This document shows, piece after piece, positions 14,462 through 27,900 of a DNA stretch of 64,000 nucleotides (positions are counted from its first letter, which is position 1; every line of letters starts with the position of its first letter). This DNA comes from Arctopsyche grandis. Lineage: Eukaryota > Arthropoda > Insecta > Trichoptera > Hydropsychidae. The notes under the pieces were generated by a model. That model was not told where the DNA came from, searched no databases, and saw nothing but the letters and a program-made list of their open reading frames with translations. Location: assembly GCF_051622035.1 (NCBI RefSeq), contig NC_135357.1, positions 16,483,001 through 16,547,000 on the forward strand. Direction: 5' to 3'. A program made the position numbers and the translations under genes.

Positions 14462-14800
14462 TCAGTTAAAGTTTAAGATAATCAACCTATTAATCCTATT
14501 CCAGATTGACCTTTCAACTGGGCCTTGCCGGCAACGCTCATCTCCTTGGATATGAGCGACTGTTGTCGTTTCTTGCGGCATCCATGAATCATTCAGGACC
14601 ATTTCTTGCTTCCGATGATCCGACAGTCGGAAATTCCTCGTCTCCTCGACTTGGCGCCCCCTGATCGTCTCCAGGTCGGTTCCCTGGAAGAAGCGCCACT
14701 TATCATAGGAATTTGATGGACCGTGTACTAATGAATACATCACGGGTGGCCGGTGAACAAAGAGGACCGCACATTCCTAATCTATTAATTAGGGTCACCC
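14462..14800 (-). other. GC-rich island with open frame, possible exon
   Basis: A 93-codon minus-strand frame crosses a sharply bounded GC-rich block. Inside the frame, at about 14695 on the minus strand, is an acceptor-like CGCTTCTTCCAG. The product is charged (LETIRGRQVEETRNFRLSD) with no recognised domain, and a second minus frame is also open over part of it. It may be a lone exon, or regulatory DNA. I cannot decide. Confidence 0.25.
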
Positions 14801-14888
14801 GAAATACTGTCGTCGATTGGACACTCTAGCTACCGAGAATTTTCTAATTCATTGCGAAGAAAAAATCATTCAGTAATTAGCACCTTAA

Positions 14889-15260
14889 ATGGGTCAAAGC
14901 TTAAAGTCAACAGGCATTTCGAATAATGTACATAAGTTTGAATATAATGCGATGTATTGTTTCAATTTTCGCAATTTTCCTCGGTTATTAGGTATACTCG
15001 TCGGAGCCGAAAGTCTGGTTTTCTCGGCCGAGAGAGGCCAATTTGTTGTTGGATTGATTTATCGTTTGCGCCGGGCGTTTAGCGACAGGTTCGCCGACAC
15101 GTTTGGTCTAAAGTCGCATTGTAGCCGGCCATGTTCGGCTTCAAATACCGAAAGGGAACTGACTGTTTATGGCGTTTATGCCATTTTTCATGCACGATTT
15201 GATTTATTCATGCCGTATATGTTGCCCGAGCGCCAGAGGCCGCAACCTCCTTTTAAATAA
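14889..15260 (+). other. Unique GC-moderate block with 123-codon frame
   Basis: The frame is open for 123 codons and ends at TAAATAA. The predicted protein has no signal peptide or domain I recognise. The first 35 codons are in AT-rich DNA and the rest in a GC-richer block. It could be a conserved non-coding element or a single-exon gene; the evidence is weak. Confidence 0.2.
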
Positions 15261-15758
15261 ATAATAAATTTTCCGTCATTTGCATGGAAAAAATTATGAT
15301 AATAAATGGGTTAAAACTATAGAAGTACGCGTGCTAGCGCACCTATAAACACGCACTTAATTTATTATGGTTATGAATAACATTTTATACCTACATATAT
15401 TTACTTCTAAACGCTTCAAATCCGAACCTACCCATATATTTCATACGAACGGATATTTCATTTAATGAAGTATGTATGTATAAAAATTCTATTCGAGAAA
15501 TACATACATCAATACATATACGGATTTTGAATCACGACGTTTAAAAAATAATATAATCGTATTGCGAGAAATCTAAATAAAGTCTATAAATATATATAAT
15601 AACATTTATAATTCGTTCAAAATCTTGTAATATTTGTACAACTCTTCATTAATCATTTTCATTTAAAAAATAAATATACAAATTTTATTTATATGGGGAA
15701 TCAATCCGTATTTGTGAAATGGATGGTGTGATTCCTTTATTATTTATATGTACATTGA
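15261..15758. other. Gene-free AT-rich spacer
   Basis: AT-rich sequence with CATA-type runs near 15370-15520 and no supported feature. Confidence 0.5.
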
Positions 15759-16120
15759 TTGAAGAAAAAGATCTTCGATCAATGTGTTTCACTAGTGATG
15801 AGTTGGGCATTGGACGCTAGAATTCTGCGTAAGGTCCAGGCTCTCAAATATAGAAAGCTGTATGCTTGGCATAATGGAGATAGTTAGAAAATATAATACG
15901 TGGGGAAGAAGTATGTCAAAAGTGGTTGGTATAATGGTGAGAGTAGAAAGATTGAAATGGCAATGGATGGGTTACGTAATTAGAAGAATGGACGAAAGAA
16001 GTGCTCGAATGGTACCTGAGAGAGTATAAAAGGAAGACCACGGGGGAGATATGTGTATGAAATTAGAAATTGTGTGATGAAGAGGTCTTTGTCCAGCAGT
16101 GGATGGCGAATGGTTATAAG
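15759..16120 (+). mobile_element. RTE-type LINE fragment, degenerate, interrupted by a SINE
   Basis: The blocks GAAGAAAAAGATCTTCGATC, TTGAAATGGCAATGG and GTCCAGCAGTGGATGG match the RTE copy at 4410-4835 in order, with many frameshifts. The RTE end breaks off at about 16120, where a SINE starts. A TGATGATGATGAT run, typical of the RTE tail, reappears just after the SINE at about 16588. Confidence 0.85.
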
Positions 16121-16128
16121 CATATGGT

Positions 16129-16587
16129 TAGCCAGCAGCGTGGCTCGGTCGTTAAGCTTCTGCTTAACACTGAGAGGCGCCGAGTTCGATCCCTTGAGCT
16201 GACCTCGATTGAAAAGAATTTTTCTGAGTATATCTGTAATGCTGCTGGTCAGACCAGGATTTGTGACTCCTGGTTGATCGTTTCCTATCAGAGTTTGCCA
16301 ATTTTCTCTGATTTCATTGTTGAAACGATTCCCGATTAAAAATTGGCTAAAAATCCTTCCTACCCACTATGTCACCACTATTTGAGTATGATTAATGTAA
16401 ATATTACAGTAAAAATGTATGTACAATTCATAGATGTCTCGTTAATTGTCGAGTTTAAGTCAGTGTCTCGTAATTTAGCGACTTATATAATAAAAAATGC
16501 TGTATTGTTTGTAATTTGGCCAGGAAGGCGCATTGGGGTTTATCTGTAATGCCTTCCTGGTATGAAATAAAAAAAAAAAAAAAAAAT
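16129..16587 (+). mobile_element. Full-length tRNA-derived SINE with 3' hairpin
   Basis: This is the best-preserved SINE here. The head at 16129-16195 is tRNA-like: A box TGGCTCGGTCG at 16141-16151 and B box GTTCGATCC at 16184-16192, which fits the polymerase III consensus. The body holds CGTTTCCTATCAGAG at about 16287. The 3' end is a perfect 10-bp hairpin (CCAGGAAGGC at 16520-16529, GCCTTCCTGG at 16551-16560), then TATGAAATAAAA and an A-run. Short open frames inside it are not genes. Confidence 0.88.
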
Positions 16588-16599
16588 GATGATGATGAT

Positions 16600-19500
16600 A
16601 TGAATATATTTCAAAAATATTTTATTTTCAAATATGCATTAAAAACGTCAACCTATCGTTACCCAGATAATCATCTGTCATTTATATACATATGTATTTA
16701 CAATAATTAGAACCGATTTATCATTATTGTATATTTGGAACTTCCCATACCTTTCAAATATGTATTCTCTTGTTATTATTTCTGATATCCCTATTTATAT
16801 GTACATGGGTACGTATTCGTTCGTTATAAATGAATTAAATCGTGACTTCTGTGTGTTTCTGTAATGATTATATGCATAGGTATATTGATTGTTTAACGCA
16901 TTTTATGAAAGAAACCGTTAAAGTTAATTACTAGTATTATTTAATTAGTTAGTAAGTGTACTTAAAATTACACATTGTATTCTATTGGAACTATTCTACA
17001 TGAATTTCTACAACTTTACAGTTGAAGAAAAAAATAATTAATGGGTAGTAACTGCAATAGGGGAATTTATTCAGTTAAATTTGCACTCGGTTTGCAATTT
17101 ACAAGATCTGCATTCTTGTGTCAGTGAGATTACAAGTACGACGCGTGTGCAGACCCGACACTCTAGTATTATACTACAACTACTCTCCGGTATATACCCA
17201 TTTCTATATGTGTATAATTAGTACTGGTCTTGTCGAGCTGTCGTTCCACGGGTGTCGATGGCTTTTCCTTTTGATATATGGTCGATGTTATTCTAATGAA
17301 ATCTGACACGTAAGATAATCGAATAAATCTTAATCGATAAAAAATGAAATCATCTATATTTGTTTTGATATCTAAATAATGATCATATACCTTTCAGTGT
17401 CAAGGAACCCGGACATAACCGCATATTTTTTCGAATGTATCTCGTTGACGTCGGGTAATTTATCGTCATAGGGTATGGCTCACTTGAATTCAATACGAGA
17501 AGTCAAATAAAATAAATTAAGCACTTGGGTATTACAATAATGATATTGTATTCACTGTGCACGGCAACGGCATCAGAGGCTGTAAATTTGCGCTACCGTT
17601 ATGCTGTTATGCGGTTATTTTAAATGTAAAACTGTGGGGCGTGATCTTCCCTATTTGAAAAAAGGTTAAAATAATATACTTATGTATTATATATAGCGGC
17701 AAAATATAAAATAAGTGTATGAATGTCAACATAATTATTCCATCAAGCAATTTCAATTAATCTGTGTATTGGTATTTGTTTGTAGGTGCAATAATTTTTT
17801 ATGTTTAGTATATTTTCTGAGTGAAATTTTCATTCAGTAAATGTTGAGAATCTCTGATATAATTAAACTTTGTCGCGTCGTTCGTCTTCGTTTTAAAGGA
17901 GGCTAACAATAAAGTATTGCCATTTTATACATTTAGTCCAAAAAACGCAAAACGCATTTATTTTATTATTGGACGGACGAACGCGACTTTCAGATCGGCG
18001 TTTTCCTTTTTGGATTCTTAGACACACATGAAAATTAACGGCGGTAAAAAATGAGCACAGCGGTCTTTTTAAATTATTCCGAGAAGAGTTTGAAATTGGA
18101 TCGATTCAAAAATCGTAATCGAAGTGATCATCCTCGTCGCGGTGAATTAACTTGATAATTCTGATATTTTAATGGATTATTTTTACATATACAACTAAAC
18201 AATAAAAAAGCATCATCTGCAAGATTTTATTAAAATTGACATGATTTTAATATCGGATTTGTCAGACTTTTGTCGGATTTGAACGTGCGTCGTTTGGTCA
18301 AATCTATGCCACGGAACGACCTCACAGTTCTCGGGGTCAGACCTTCAAAAGATAAGATGATAGTCTTCGTGAAAATATTTACACTTTTAAAAGTGCGTGA
18401 TCCGAAAACAAAACGTGGTAATTTTAATAAATAACAATATCACCGGTTTTCCCAAAGTCTCATTTGTCGACTGCGAATAACGGTCGACCTGATGGTAAAG
18501 CGTAACCACTGAATACGTGACAATGTTGTCAATATAATAAAATAATGCATATCTTGGGTCATCAGAATACGTTTATTTAATTCTCGAAATCAGATGACGT
18601 CTACAAAAAAAATTGATGGAGAAAAAAACTTCTTGGAAACGAAATGCTTTATTTAATCTGAATTGTATGGTAGTAAATTTATTTGTAAAATTGAAAACGA
18701 TGCAGCTAATGCTCGAAAGATGTCGCCACATTCGCCAAAAAGCATAAAAATATGGGGTAAAAAGATATAAAACGGCAGGAAGGGTCACAATAGACAAAAA
18801 CTATGCGTATTAGGGGAAAAAACGTTCGTTTTGATACTCACTAGTAGATGTCGCTTAGTATACGATTCCATACGTTTTTCTAAACACCTTCAAAAAGCTC
18901 ATAAAATATAACATTACTTATTTAAAAACCATAACCTTTTTCAGTTGAAAAAGCAACACGAATTCTTAAACGCTTCATGTCTTTATTTATAGAAATGTAT
19001 GTAATTAAAATTCACGTCAGTGCATTGTTCGAAAGTAGTGCGCAAATTTGAACGAGGACGTGTGACTTCTATTGAAGCACGTCTTCTGCAAGGTCGTTCT
19101 AATAAATTCTGTTAATGTTTCTTCCAAGGTCGTTCCAAATTCAGGAAAAGTTGACCATCTTTGAAAACTATCTTTTGGCGAATGATTCCTAATATATGTA
19201 AATACGATTAAAATTTTACAACATTGAGTCACTTCCCAAATTGTATCTTAAAAACAGGATAGTATAAATGTCTCACATTTGTCCAATGTGTATAATATAT
19301 TTGTGAATTTGCATAAATATCCCGTATTGTTCGGTAAAATTTGCAGTACGATCGCGTACCACAGATAACCGAAACGATCATTTGCATGTACAATTTCTCA
19401 TGATCGTTTTTTTTTGTTCCCTATTGCGAGTCTCTTCTATAGGAACATTATCGTTAACGAATCGCGGTCACATTGCCTAGAAAGTGCATGTCTATCCACT

Positions 19501-22500
19501 ATAATAATGAGTTGTTATTCTAGAAACACACCTAAAAGACACACATCAGCAGACAGCCACATCCTTCATCTTCTTTTGCATGGCGAAATCGCGTCACGTT
19601 TTGTTTTAATTGCATTGACATATATGCGTTGGGGGTTCTCAAACACGGATAAATGTATATACCCATCATCCAGGGTGAGGGTATTCATAGCACATGGACG
19701 CGACATGTTCATGCTAAGATGGTACATGGTGAGACGTGCTACAGTAGTTTATTTCGATAAAATAAAAAATGCGTAAGTAGAGTGATGTCTATTCGCGAGG
19801 GCATATCCTTAAAAATATGACCCTTAATCTTATGTATCTCTTGCATGGCAATGATACTTATGTTGTTCAATAGACCAAGAATAACGCTTTGTAACATAAT
19901 AATTAGTCGATTTACAGTCAGTCTGAATGTATTGCATTAATCCAGATATGCCCAAGAGATTTTATTAATCTATAATATAATTTCAATCAAATAATTTAAG
20001 TCACATGGGCTTAGAATGAAGTTAAAAATACTGCAATATTTGGAGTATGAAGGTTACACCAAAGTAACAAGTATAATTAAACATAATAATTCATAAATAA
20101 ACTTATTAGACTAATGTTGAATTGGAAACATTTACATTTTATAATTATTTTAAATAAATAACTTGCCTTGGAAAACTTGTGTATGTAGAATATTTCAGGA
20201 ACCAAAAATTGATTTGACTTCACAGGTCGAAGAATGATATGAAATTAATTTGACATGTTGTTTTTTACTTATGATTATTGATTGATGGAATAGTAGGTAC
20301 CACGAATCACGAAAAACAAAAAAAAATAATATCAAATCGCATATCCTTGCTATTTTTGAAAAAATTAACTTAACTGTCATACATGTAGGACGATGGGCAT
20401 ACATACATATCTGGGTTAAACCGTAATAAGCGAACGGTCCCAAAGTACTATATGTTTAAATTAAATAGTTGTGGCATTATTTTGATATCGGTATAATAAC
20501 ATGCGCGTATTTACAGATACGCATAACATGATTCTTCATAATTATTTTAAATAAATAACTTGCCATATGTAGTTTGGCTTTGTTTAAGTTAGTAAAATAA
20601 TCATAAAGGTCGGGCGAATTTGGGTTAAATAATAAAGAAGCGGAAATCAATCATAAAAGTGATACACATTTTTTTTGTATTGTTTAGAGTAGACATCACC
20701 CTCGTCTGAGCGATGGGTGCGAGAGGGTTGATTGGGGTATGGAGACAAAAGGGGTGGTGGTGGTGGGGGCTGAGTGTAACAAAAAGAGGATATCCATCCT
20801 CGGCATTTGTGGGTGTTCATGCGAGTCGGCCCCACGGCAAGGAAGCACTCGATTATGTGTCCCAAAAGAGTCGACTCGCATTAAATAACCCAGCCGCTCT
20901 AAATTTCGTCCTGTCCGATATTCAAATATACAATGAGGACTTCTTCCACGAGGGCGGGGGGAGGGGGGAGGGAACGGTCACCCGTGGGACGCTGTCCTTC
21001 TGTTTGCCAGCCCTGACGGGAAATTTCCAGAAACGAAAATCGAAAATTTTCCTCTTTTATATTTAACATTACGATTGTCATTGGTAACTTCTGGCGAATT
21101 AACGTACATACATACATATAATCGAAATAGATACAGTTTGTCTGAAAACCTCATCTCTGACGAATTACGCTATAATCCTATATGTACTACATATTATAAA
21201 ACGAGCAATTCTTGTGTGCTCGTCAATTTTATCGTGAAAACTGGTTTAAAGATTTTGATGAAATGTAACTGTCATTTCTTAGCATTGGAAAAAGCATTTA
21301 AGTTATAAAGTGGGGGGGAGGAGTTAATTTCTGCATACTATAAAGTTTATAGTAAAAATCAATAAAATTAAGTAAGTGAAAAAATATAAATAAAATTTAA
21401 AAGCAGCTGAAGTACTTACCTATGTACATGGGCTGGTTCATTATATGAATTACATATTATGTCGAAAATCGATATTAGTATTTTTTTGTTGTAGTATATA
21501 TGTACATACATACATATGTAATACTAGTAAGTGTTATTTATAAATATATGGCATTGAATAATAATATATTTATATTTCGTCAAAAATGTAAGGAATTACA
21601 GGGGATGGACAAGGGACGAAGTATTATTTGAATATGGGATGCTGGAGGTAGGGGCGGGTGGATGGAGCGTTTAAATAAAAAATAGATTATGTGTCCAGGG
21701 GCGTCCGTCGTCCATGGGAATCACAATTTATTCGCGTCTCGAGATTCCCATTTTACCCACGTCCCGTTTTTTATGTGTATCAATGGGCCGGGTGCCGTGG
21801 ACCCACCCGTGCAGCGCAATGCTTTTGCCGACATACTAGGAAAATAATACCACCCCCTCATACCATCCTCAAATTTAACACTACCGACCTTTTATTTTAA
21901 CTATATTTATGTACAAAACACAGAAAGTACAAAGGATAGCCTAGTATACGTATACAAATTTAGGGAAAGATACATTTTGTTAAAAAAAAAAGCAATAGTA
22001 TTATATACATACATTGAGGTTGAAGTGTACCTTCAGTTTTAATATATGTATTTTGACTAGTTGAAATATATTCCAAATAACCTGGTACCAACTACTGATA
22101 TATTTGAAGTTTATTTTAAGTTGTAATATACATACATATATTGACTGGTTGGAATATATTCCGTCTAACCTATATGATTCATATGGCGAATTACATTCTA
22201 ACTGAAAAAAATATATTACAATTAAAAATACAATTATAAGTTGGTACCTGGTTATAATCAAAGCGTGCTGGAGAGGCCTTCATCCAGCAGTGCATGGTGA
22301 ATGGCTGTAATTGATAATGATATAAGATATATAAGATCCACGTATTTGTTTCCTATGATTTTAAAACCGGATCAATAGAATTTTTAAAACAGTGCATGTA
22401 TGTATGTACGTTTTATATTCAGTTAGACCGTTTGAGGGTTAACGATCACGAGCAGCGCGCGTTCGCGTGTTCCAGAAATTAAATTTATGATATATTTTGG

Positions 22501-23534
22501 GGGTTTAGAGTCGTTAATGCGTTATTTGAGTTTTGTATATTTTCTTGTTTATATGGACCGGTGTTGTTGCCTGTTGATCATATCGACACGTGCTGCCAAC
22601 TGTCGGCACATTCGGCCTGGACCATCCACCACCTGTTTGTACGTCACTCATCTCAAAACGGAAAAAAATCACTATAAAATTATCCATAATCCGGAAATAT
22701 CAAATGAATAAATTATATTCTTAATTAAGTGATAAGCATTTATGCTTGTCATCAAAATTTTTATTGTGCAACCTTTTTTTTCATCGAGATAAAATTGTGG
22801 TCAGTTGTTACGGGGTCATTCGAGAGATTGGTCCCCTTGCAGTAAATTTGAACGGGCATATTTCAAAACATAACGACTCGTCTGTCCATCCATCCGTCCG
22901 TCTGTCGGGGCTTTCTTGATGCGGATATTTATTATCGGTTTTTGTCATTGTTTGATATCTCACCCGGCGCCATGGAGCTGCCAACTTTATTGCGCTTTTA
23001 TTAGTGTGTCACCGTTTCGGTATTTCCGTTATAATATTTTCATGTTGATGAAAAGGGTGTTGGTAAAAAGTACTGAAATAGAACAAAAAAACTAAGAAAC
23101 CCGATAAAACAATAGAGAAATTCGATACGGGATGTTACATAGTAAAAATGATAAATTCTCATGGGGTGTTTGTCGACGAGAACTCCACTAAAACCTTTTA
23201 TCGTGTCGATTTTTCACGACTGCAGATAGCATCGCAAAACCGAATTTAATTGTAAAAAAATTTTACTATAAAAAATGCAAATAAAACAATACCATTTAGG
23301 GACTTAAATCATAAAATTTATCATTTCAATTTAATATGAAAAGTTTTATTGGTCGCAGTTAAAATGAATTATCTACCTGTAATAAAATCCTTGTCATATT
23401 TATTTTTTTGTGCATTTATGGTTCAGGTATGGAGCACAATCAAGATAATAAGTTTCATAAAATATACACATATATATTATTCATAAAAATAATATATTCG
23501 ACTTAATAATATATCACTTATATAACACTTGTAA
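16600..23534. other. Long gene-poor stretch
   Basis: No gene is supported over nearly 7 kb. Unique GC-richer islands lie at about 17860-18160, 20690-21030, 21640-21850 and 22790-22990 and may be regulatory. A 27-bp direct repeat (ATAATTATTTTAAATAAATA, then ACTTGCC) occurs at 20141-20167 and 20538-20564. A 120-codon frame at 19414-19776 shows no domain I recognise. CATA-type runs occur throughout. Confidence 0.45.
22259..22320 (+). mobile_element. Very short RTE-type LINE 3' end
   Basis: It contains only the terminal block GGAGAGGCCTTCATCCAGCA, then GTGCATGG, ATGGCTGTAA and a decayed tail. It matches the last 60 bases of the copy ending at 4862. Confidence 0.85.
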
Positions 23535-23542
23535 TAAATACT
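23535..23542. repeat. Left target-site duplication of a hAT-type element
   Basis: TAAATACT is present here and again at 24523-24530, directly abutting both ends of the element between them. Confidence 0.9.
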
Positions 23543-24522
23543 CAGGGCCGCGACCAACATACATACATATGTATGTAAAAATGGTTCGGTAATTATTCAG
23601 CAAAAAGCGATCTAGCGCACGTCACTAAAATCTCGATCACGGAACATCTAGCACCCAAAAACTCCATCAATCGCACGTGAAATATTGTACTAACGAGAAT
23701 TCGAGTGCCAGATATTCCGTATTAGTGATTTTTGTGGCAACGATTGTCGTTAGCGCGATCGCAATTTGCGCAATAATCCGTTTCCCTGTCCAAATGTGTA
23801 CAAAAAGTAGAGACTTTAAATTATACGAAAAAATATGAAATCCTGAAAAAATACGAAACTAGACATCGTACTTTTTAAAATGGATTTAGGTTGTCTTGCT
23901 GTATACTTGTGGATTGCTGTTGCAGGTTACGACTAGAGGTAGGATCGGAAGCGTGCTTTTTCCAGGAAACAGGGCGTTTTGGGTCTATTTTCCAGGAAAT
24001 AGAGAAAACTACAAAGCTAGAGTGCAAAAAAAGGTTCATCATAAAAATTAACAATGCACGGTGAACAATAAACAAAGAACGGCGCAAACTTGATCCGCTC
24101 TTTAGTTACGACTTGTAACACACCCGAACTATAATTCGGGGAAATAACGGAATAGCAGGTATAGCTTCGATCCGCATAGAGCCAGATGTATTTTTTCAAG
24201 AATGTTGGTTGGTCATCGAAAGAACAATGTCCTAGATGTGGGTTTGGGGGTAAAAACACTATATTATCATGAAAACGTTGTCTCTTTTGTCGTTGTCTCT
24301 AGTCCTGTTCAGAACTAAACGTTTTGGTTTTCTGGTTAATTTTTATTGTAATTAAAATTTTCAACACTACATTTCTCACACAATATTTATCACAAGGTAA
24401 GATTTATGCACTACTCGCATGCACTTCATTTTAATTTATTAATTTGATTTATACATGATAAAATTAAAGAGCGGCCGATTTAAGTTTGCACACAGGCGGC
24501 TGAACTCCTAGGCGCGGCCCTG
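23543..24522. mobile_element. Non-autonomous hAT-type transposon, 980 bp
   Basis: The ends CAGGGCCGCG and CGCGGCCCTG are perfect 10-bp terminal inverted repeats and are flanked by a perfect 8-bp duplication. Eight-base duplications and CAGGG-type ends are typical of the hAT superfamily. No intact transposase is present. The minus-strand open frames inside (23875-24087 and 24017-24259) show no transposase motif I can recognise. The perfect duplication suggests a relatively recent insertion. Confidence 0.85.
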
Positions 24523-24530
24523 TAAATACT
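24523..24530. repeat. Right target-site duplication of a hAT-type element
   Basis: TAAATACT, identical to 23535-23542. Confidence 0.9.
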
Positions 24531-24539
24531 TCATATATG

Positions 24540-24965
24540 TTTATTTAATTAAAAGTTTGGACCTTTGTGGCATTACAAGAATTCCTATTGCTCCACAATG
24601 GTCAAAAATATAACAGAAAAGAAACAAAATAATTAACTATAGAAATTAAATACATATTTATACATACAATTCATAAAAAAACAAAAGTTCAAGCAATAGA
24701 ATTAGTCTCACAACATATACATAATATCATTTAAATATAAGGAGAAAAATTAGGATTGTCTAATATCAACAGTCAGCACCAATATATATGTAGGTAAGCA
24801 TGTACGTATTAACATATGACATAACATATAAGTACATATGTTCAAGATCCAACCGCGAACACAAAAAAATCCCCATGAGGCCCAAATCGATAAATAAATT
24901 TATAATATATCACTTATAATAAATGTATGTACATATAAGCAGTCTATTTATTCATTAAACTTTAT
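24540..24965 (-). mobile_element. LINE 3' tail fragment with terminal hairpin
   Basis: This minus-strand copy is nearly identical over about 375 bp to 36797-37160 and is related to the 3' region of the LINE at 59238-59990. It carries the decayed hairpin arms (GACCTTTGTGGC and CTCCACAATGGTC) and the conserved block CCCCATGAGGCCCAAATCG. No coding part remains. Confidence 0.8.
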
Positions 24966-27900
24966 TACGCACAAAAAGCGGTAGTTTGCTATCCACAAGT
25001 AGTCACAAACTTATAAAGATCTTTAACATTTTCTCTTCTTACAACATCAATTTTGCTTGTATTCCTACTAATATATATATTTTTTTTGAGGAATTTAATG
25101 GAATGGAAAATGTGTATCAGAAGTATCTACATGTGTATGATTAGTTTCATAGTTCATATCAATTCAGCCACAGCGTAGAGTATTACATACCAGTAGAAAG
25201 GTCGTGGATTCAAGTTTCGGCCAAATACATACATACATATGTACATACATATGTGTGTACGCTGCTGGCGAGATCCTGCGGTTCTTAAAACACATTTCGA
25301 CAGACTTCTGTTAGAATTTTCCAATTTTTCTAGCTTAATTGCTGTGATGGATCCAATAAATCGATATCCTTCCCCCCTCAGTTTCTCGCAAATTCGTATT
25401 TGTATTTCTCGCAAAATCTATATAATGCGTTTCTCGCAAAAACTGTGTATCAAAAATGTTGTTGATTGTCCATAGATATGGTATGGTATTCTATGTCCAG
25501 TTATGTTTCAAAAATTGTTAGTACTTATGTACAAAAATAATCTGTCTATATTTGTCGCCTTGGGTTAATTCTTGTCAGGGCACATATTATGTACATACAT
25601 ATGTATGTAATAAAAAATAAAATAAATATTACATAGACATTTATGAAGCAATTACAAAATTAATGAAGCTTTTTAGGCTATCGGGATTTATATTTATGTA
25701 TGTACATACGTACATATGTATGTAGAAGTGTCTTTGAATTTTTGGCTAACCGTGTAGAAAATATGTATATCAAAAGTACGAAATACAATATTATATTAAT
25801 ATACATATAATGTGTTTTTGTAAAATCGGCATACAAATAACCATGCTGGATGAGGAGAGGGTGGTAGTCAGGGTAGGAAGGGAGAGGGTTTGGAAAAAAT
25901 CTCTTCGGGAATCGAATTTGTGCTACTCGTGTACAAGAGATGGCTAGCTAGCTACAAAATGGAAATACGAGCGCCATTTTCACTACTCTTTTTCCCCGTT
26001 TGTATTTACATTCGCCTCAATTTCGTATCGTATCTCATTTGTTTATGCTCTCGGGAGACGGTTGGCAGTTTTCACGTAGACATGGGCAGCTCTAAATCAG
26101 CTACGGACCTGGAAACCTGGACACTCCACTCTCCCCCTTTTTATTTCATTTTATTACATTTTTCAGTGCGATGTGACTCGACGTGCCAATTCGGTCCACT
26201 TACGCAATATATACATAATATATATACATATATTTTTTATTTTCGTCCAATTAACCGACGTGATATAAATCTTCATAGGAATTTTGATTGTCCATGATCT
26301 TGTATTCTGTGTATATTTTTTTCGTACCATTTGTAAAATATTAAAATATGACTGTATCGTGTAATAAATATGGCCTCGATCATCTTTCCCGATATATTTT
26401 TACGGCGCGAATAAAAGCCGTGGATTTTTAAACTCATAATTATGTTATCCCTGTGAACTTTTACGACGGGCCGTTCTCTCTCGATCGCAATAAACAAGTC
26501 GGCAATTAAAAATATATGTATAAAATATTTTTATATTGTGTGGCCTTTTTGGCCGTAAAACGATAAAGTTGGCGAACAAAGGACGAACTTGTCCCACTAG
26601 TATGCGCCTCCATTTTTTTTCACAATATTTATCTCAATCGATAAGGACTATGAGGTGTTCAAAAGTGGACTTCACTTTTGACGTGGTTTATGGTATTCGA
26701 TTCCCAGGGACTGGAAGACTTCCTGTGGACATTGGAGTCGGAAAGTCTGCGTCACATAACTCATACGTGGGTAAAATGTCACTAGGAGACGTCATAAAAA
26801 TGTTATAAAGTCTTTGCGACCGAAGCATCAGGTGTAATGTGGTATAGGAGGATGTTAAACTATTGTATCGTATTATTTAAAAATATATGAAACAAAAATT
26901 TTATTTTGAATGAAAAGATATATATACATACATTTATACGGATAGGATATAAACAGGATATTCATTATACATATGTATCAATATTTACATTTCTACGTGT
27001 TATATAACGATATAACATTATATGGATACAAGTACATATTGTTATATCTGCTAGATAAGTTTGCGGTACACGGTGTGCAGAAGGCTCATAATCTCTAATG
27101 AAATTCACTTAATATCGCGTATATCAAGCGGTTAACGGCGTTAACCGCCATTCTGCCCCGTTTCACACCTTTCAATAAACGCAAGGTTCTAACGATTCCA
27201 ATTTCCCGAGGAGAAAATGTTCCCCGTAAAAGTGATAGTAACGACCAATGTGATCGGAACGATTTCGCCATACGAAAAATTCTAGTGTGGCCAATATACG
27301 ACTAGTATAATATATATTTTACATCGGCTTTTATGTGCCTGTATTCTGACAGGAAAAAGCTTTTAGAAAAAATATAATTTTGGGCCATTTGGGGTACATA
27401 ATTACTATTGTTATTATATAAAATAATAAATATATGAGCCGCTATGTTTGAAAGTAGTGGAAGTCTAATTTTTAGTTCCAAAAACACTATTTCAGTTTGA
27501 CTTAATTCACAATTTGTTATCACTACTATTCGATTTTCCTATCACTACTATCACACTATTCGATATGTCCAGAATCTCGGAGAAGCAGAATAAGTTTATT
27601 AAAGGTCACCAGCATTTTTAAATATTGTAAAACACAAAACATTATATTTAATTTTTTGCGAAATATTTCTCGATATGAAGAAAAGGGGACTTATGCCAAT
27701 ATAGCGGCTCATATGTATTATGATTTTGAAGTATTTTTCCTTCAACTTCCAACTTCAATTTTAGACCTTAGATTCTAGCTCCAACTTAAAAATATCTTAA
27801 ATGGACACATTCATTGATACATCTACATCTATAGCGGCTGCCGCAGTGGAAGAGTTGAAAGGCAAGGGTTGTCGCACGGTGTTTTCAACTCATATTTTTT

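Noticed and set aside
16129..16195. A functional tRNA gene
   Set aside because: A and B boxes are present, but the sequence continues into a SINE body and tail, and the arms do not fold into a full cloverleaf.
20713..21117. Overlapping frames on both strands of 70-117 codons
   Set aside because: They arise from G-runs and GC-rich composition; the products are low-complexity (runs of Trp or Pro).
22001..22261. A secreted peptide on the minus strand (hydrophobic start MIITRYQLIIVFLIV)
   Set aside because: The start looks like a signal sequence but the rest has no cysteine pattern or splice partner and lies in AT-rich DNA with internal short repeats.
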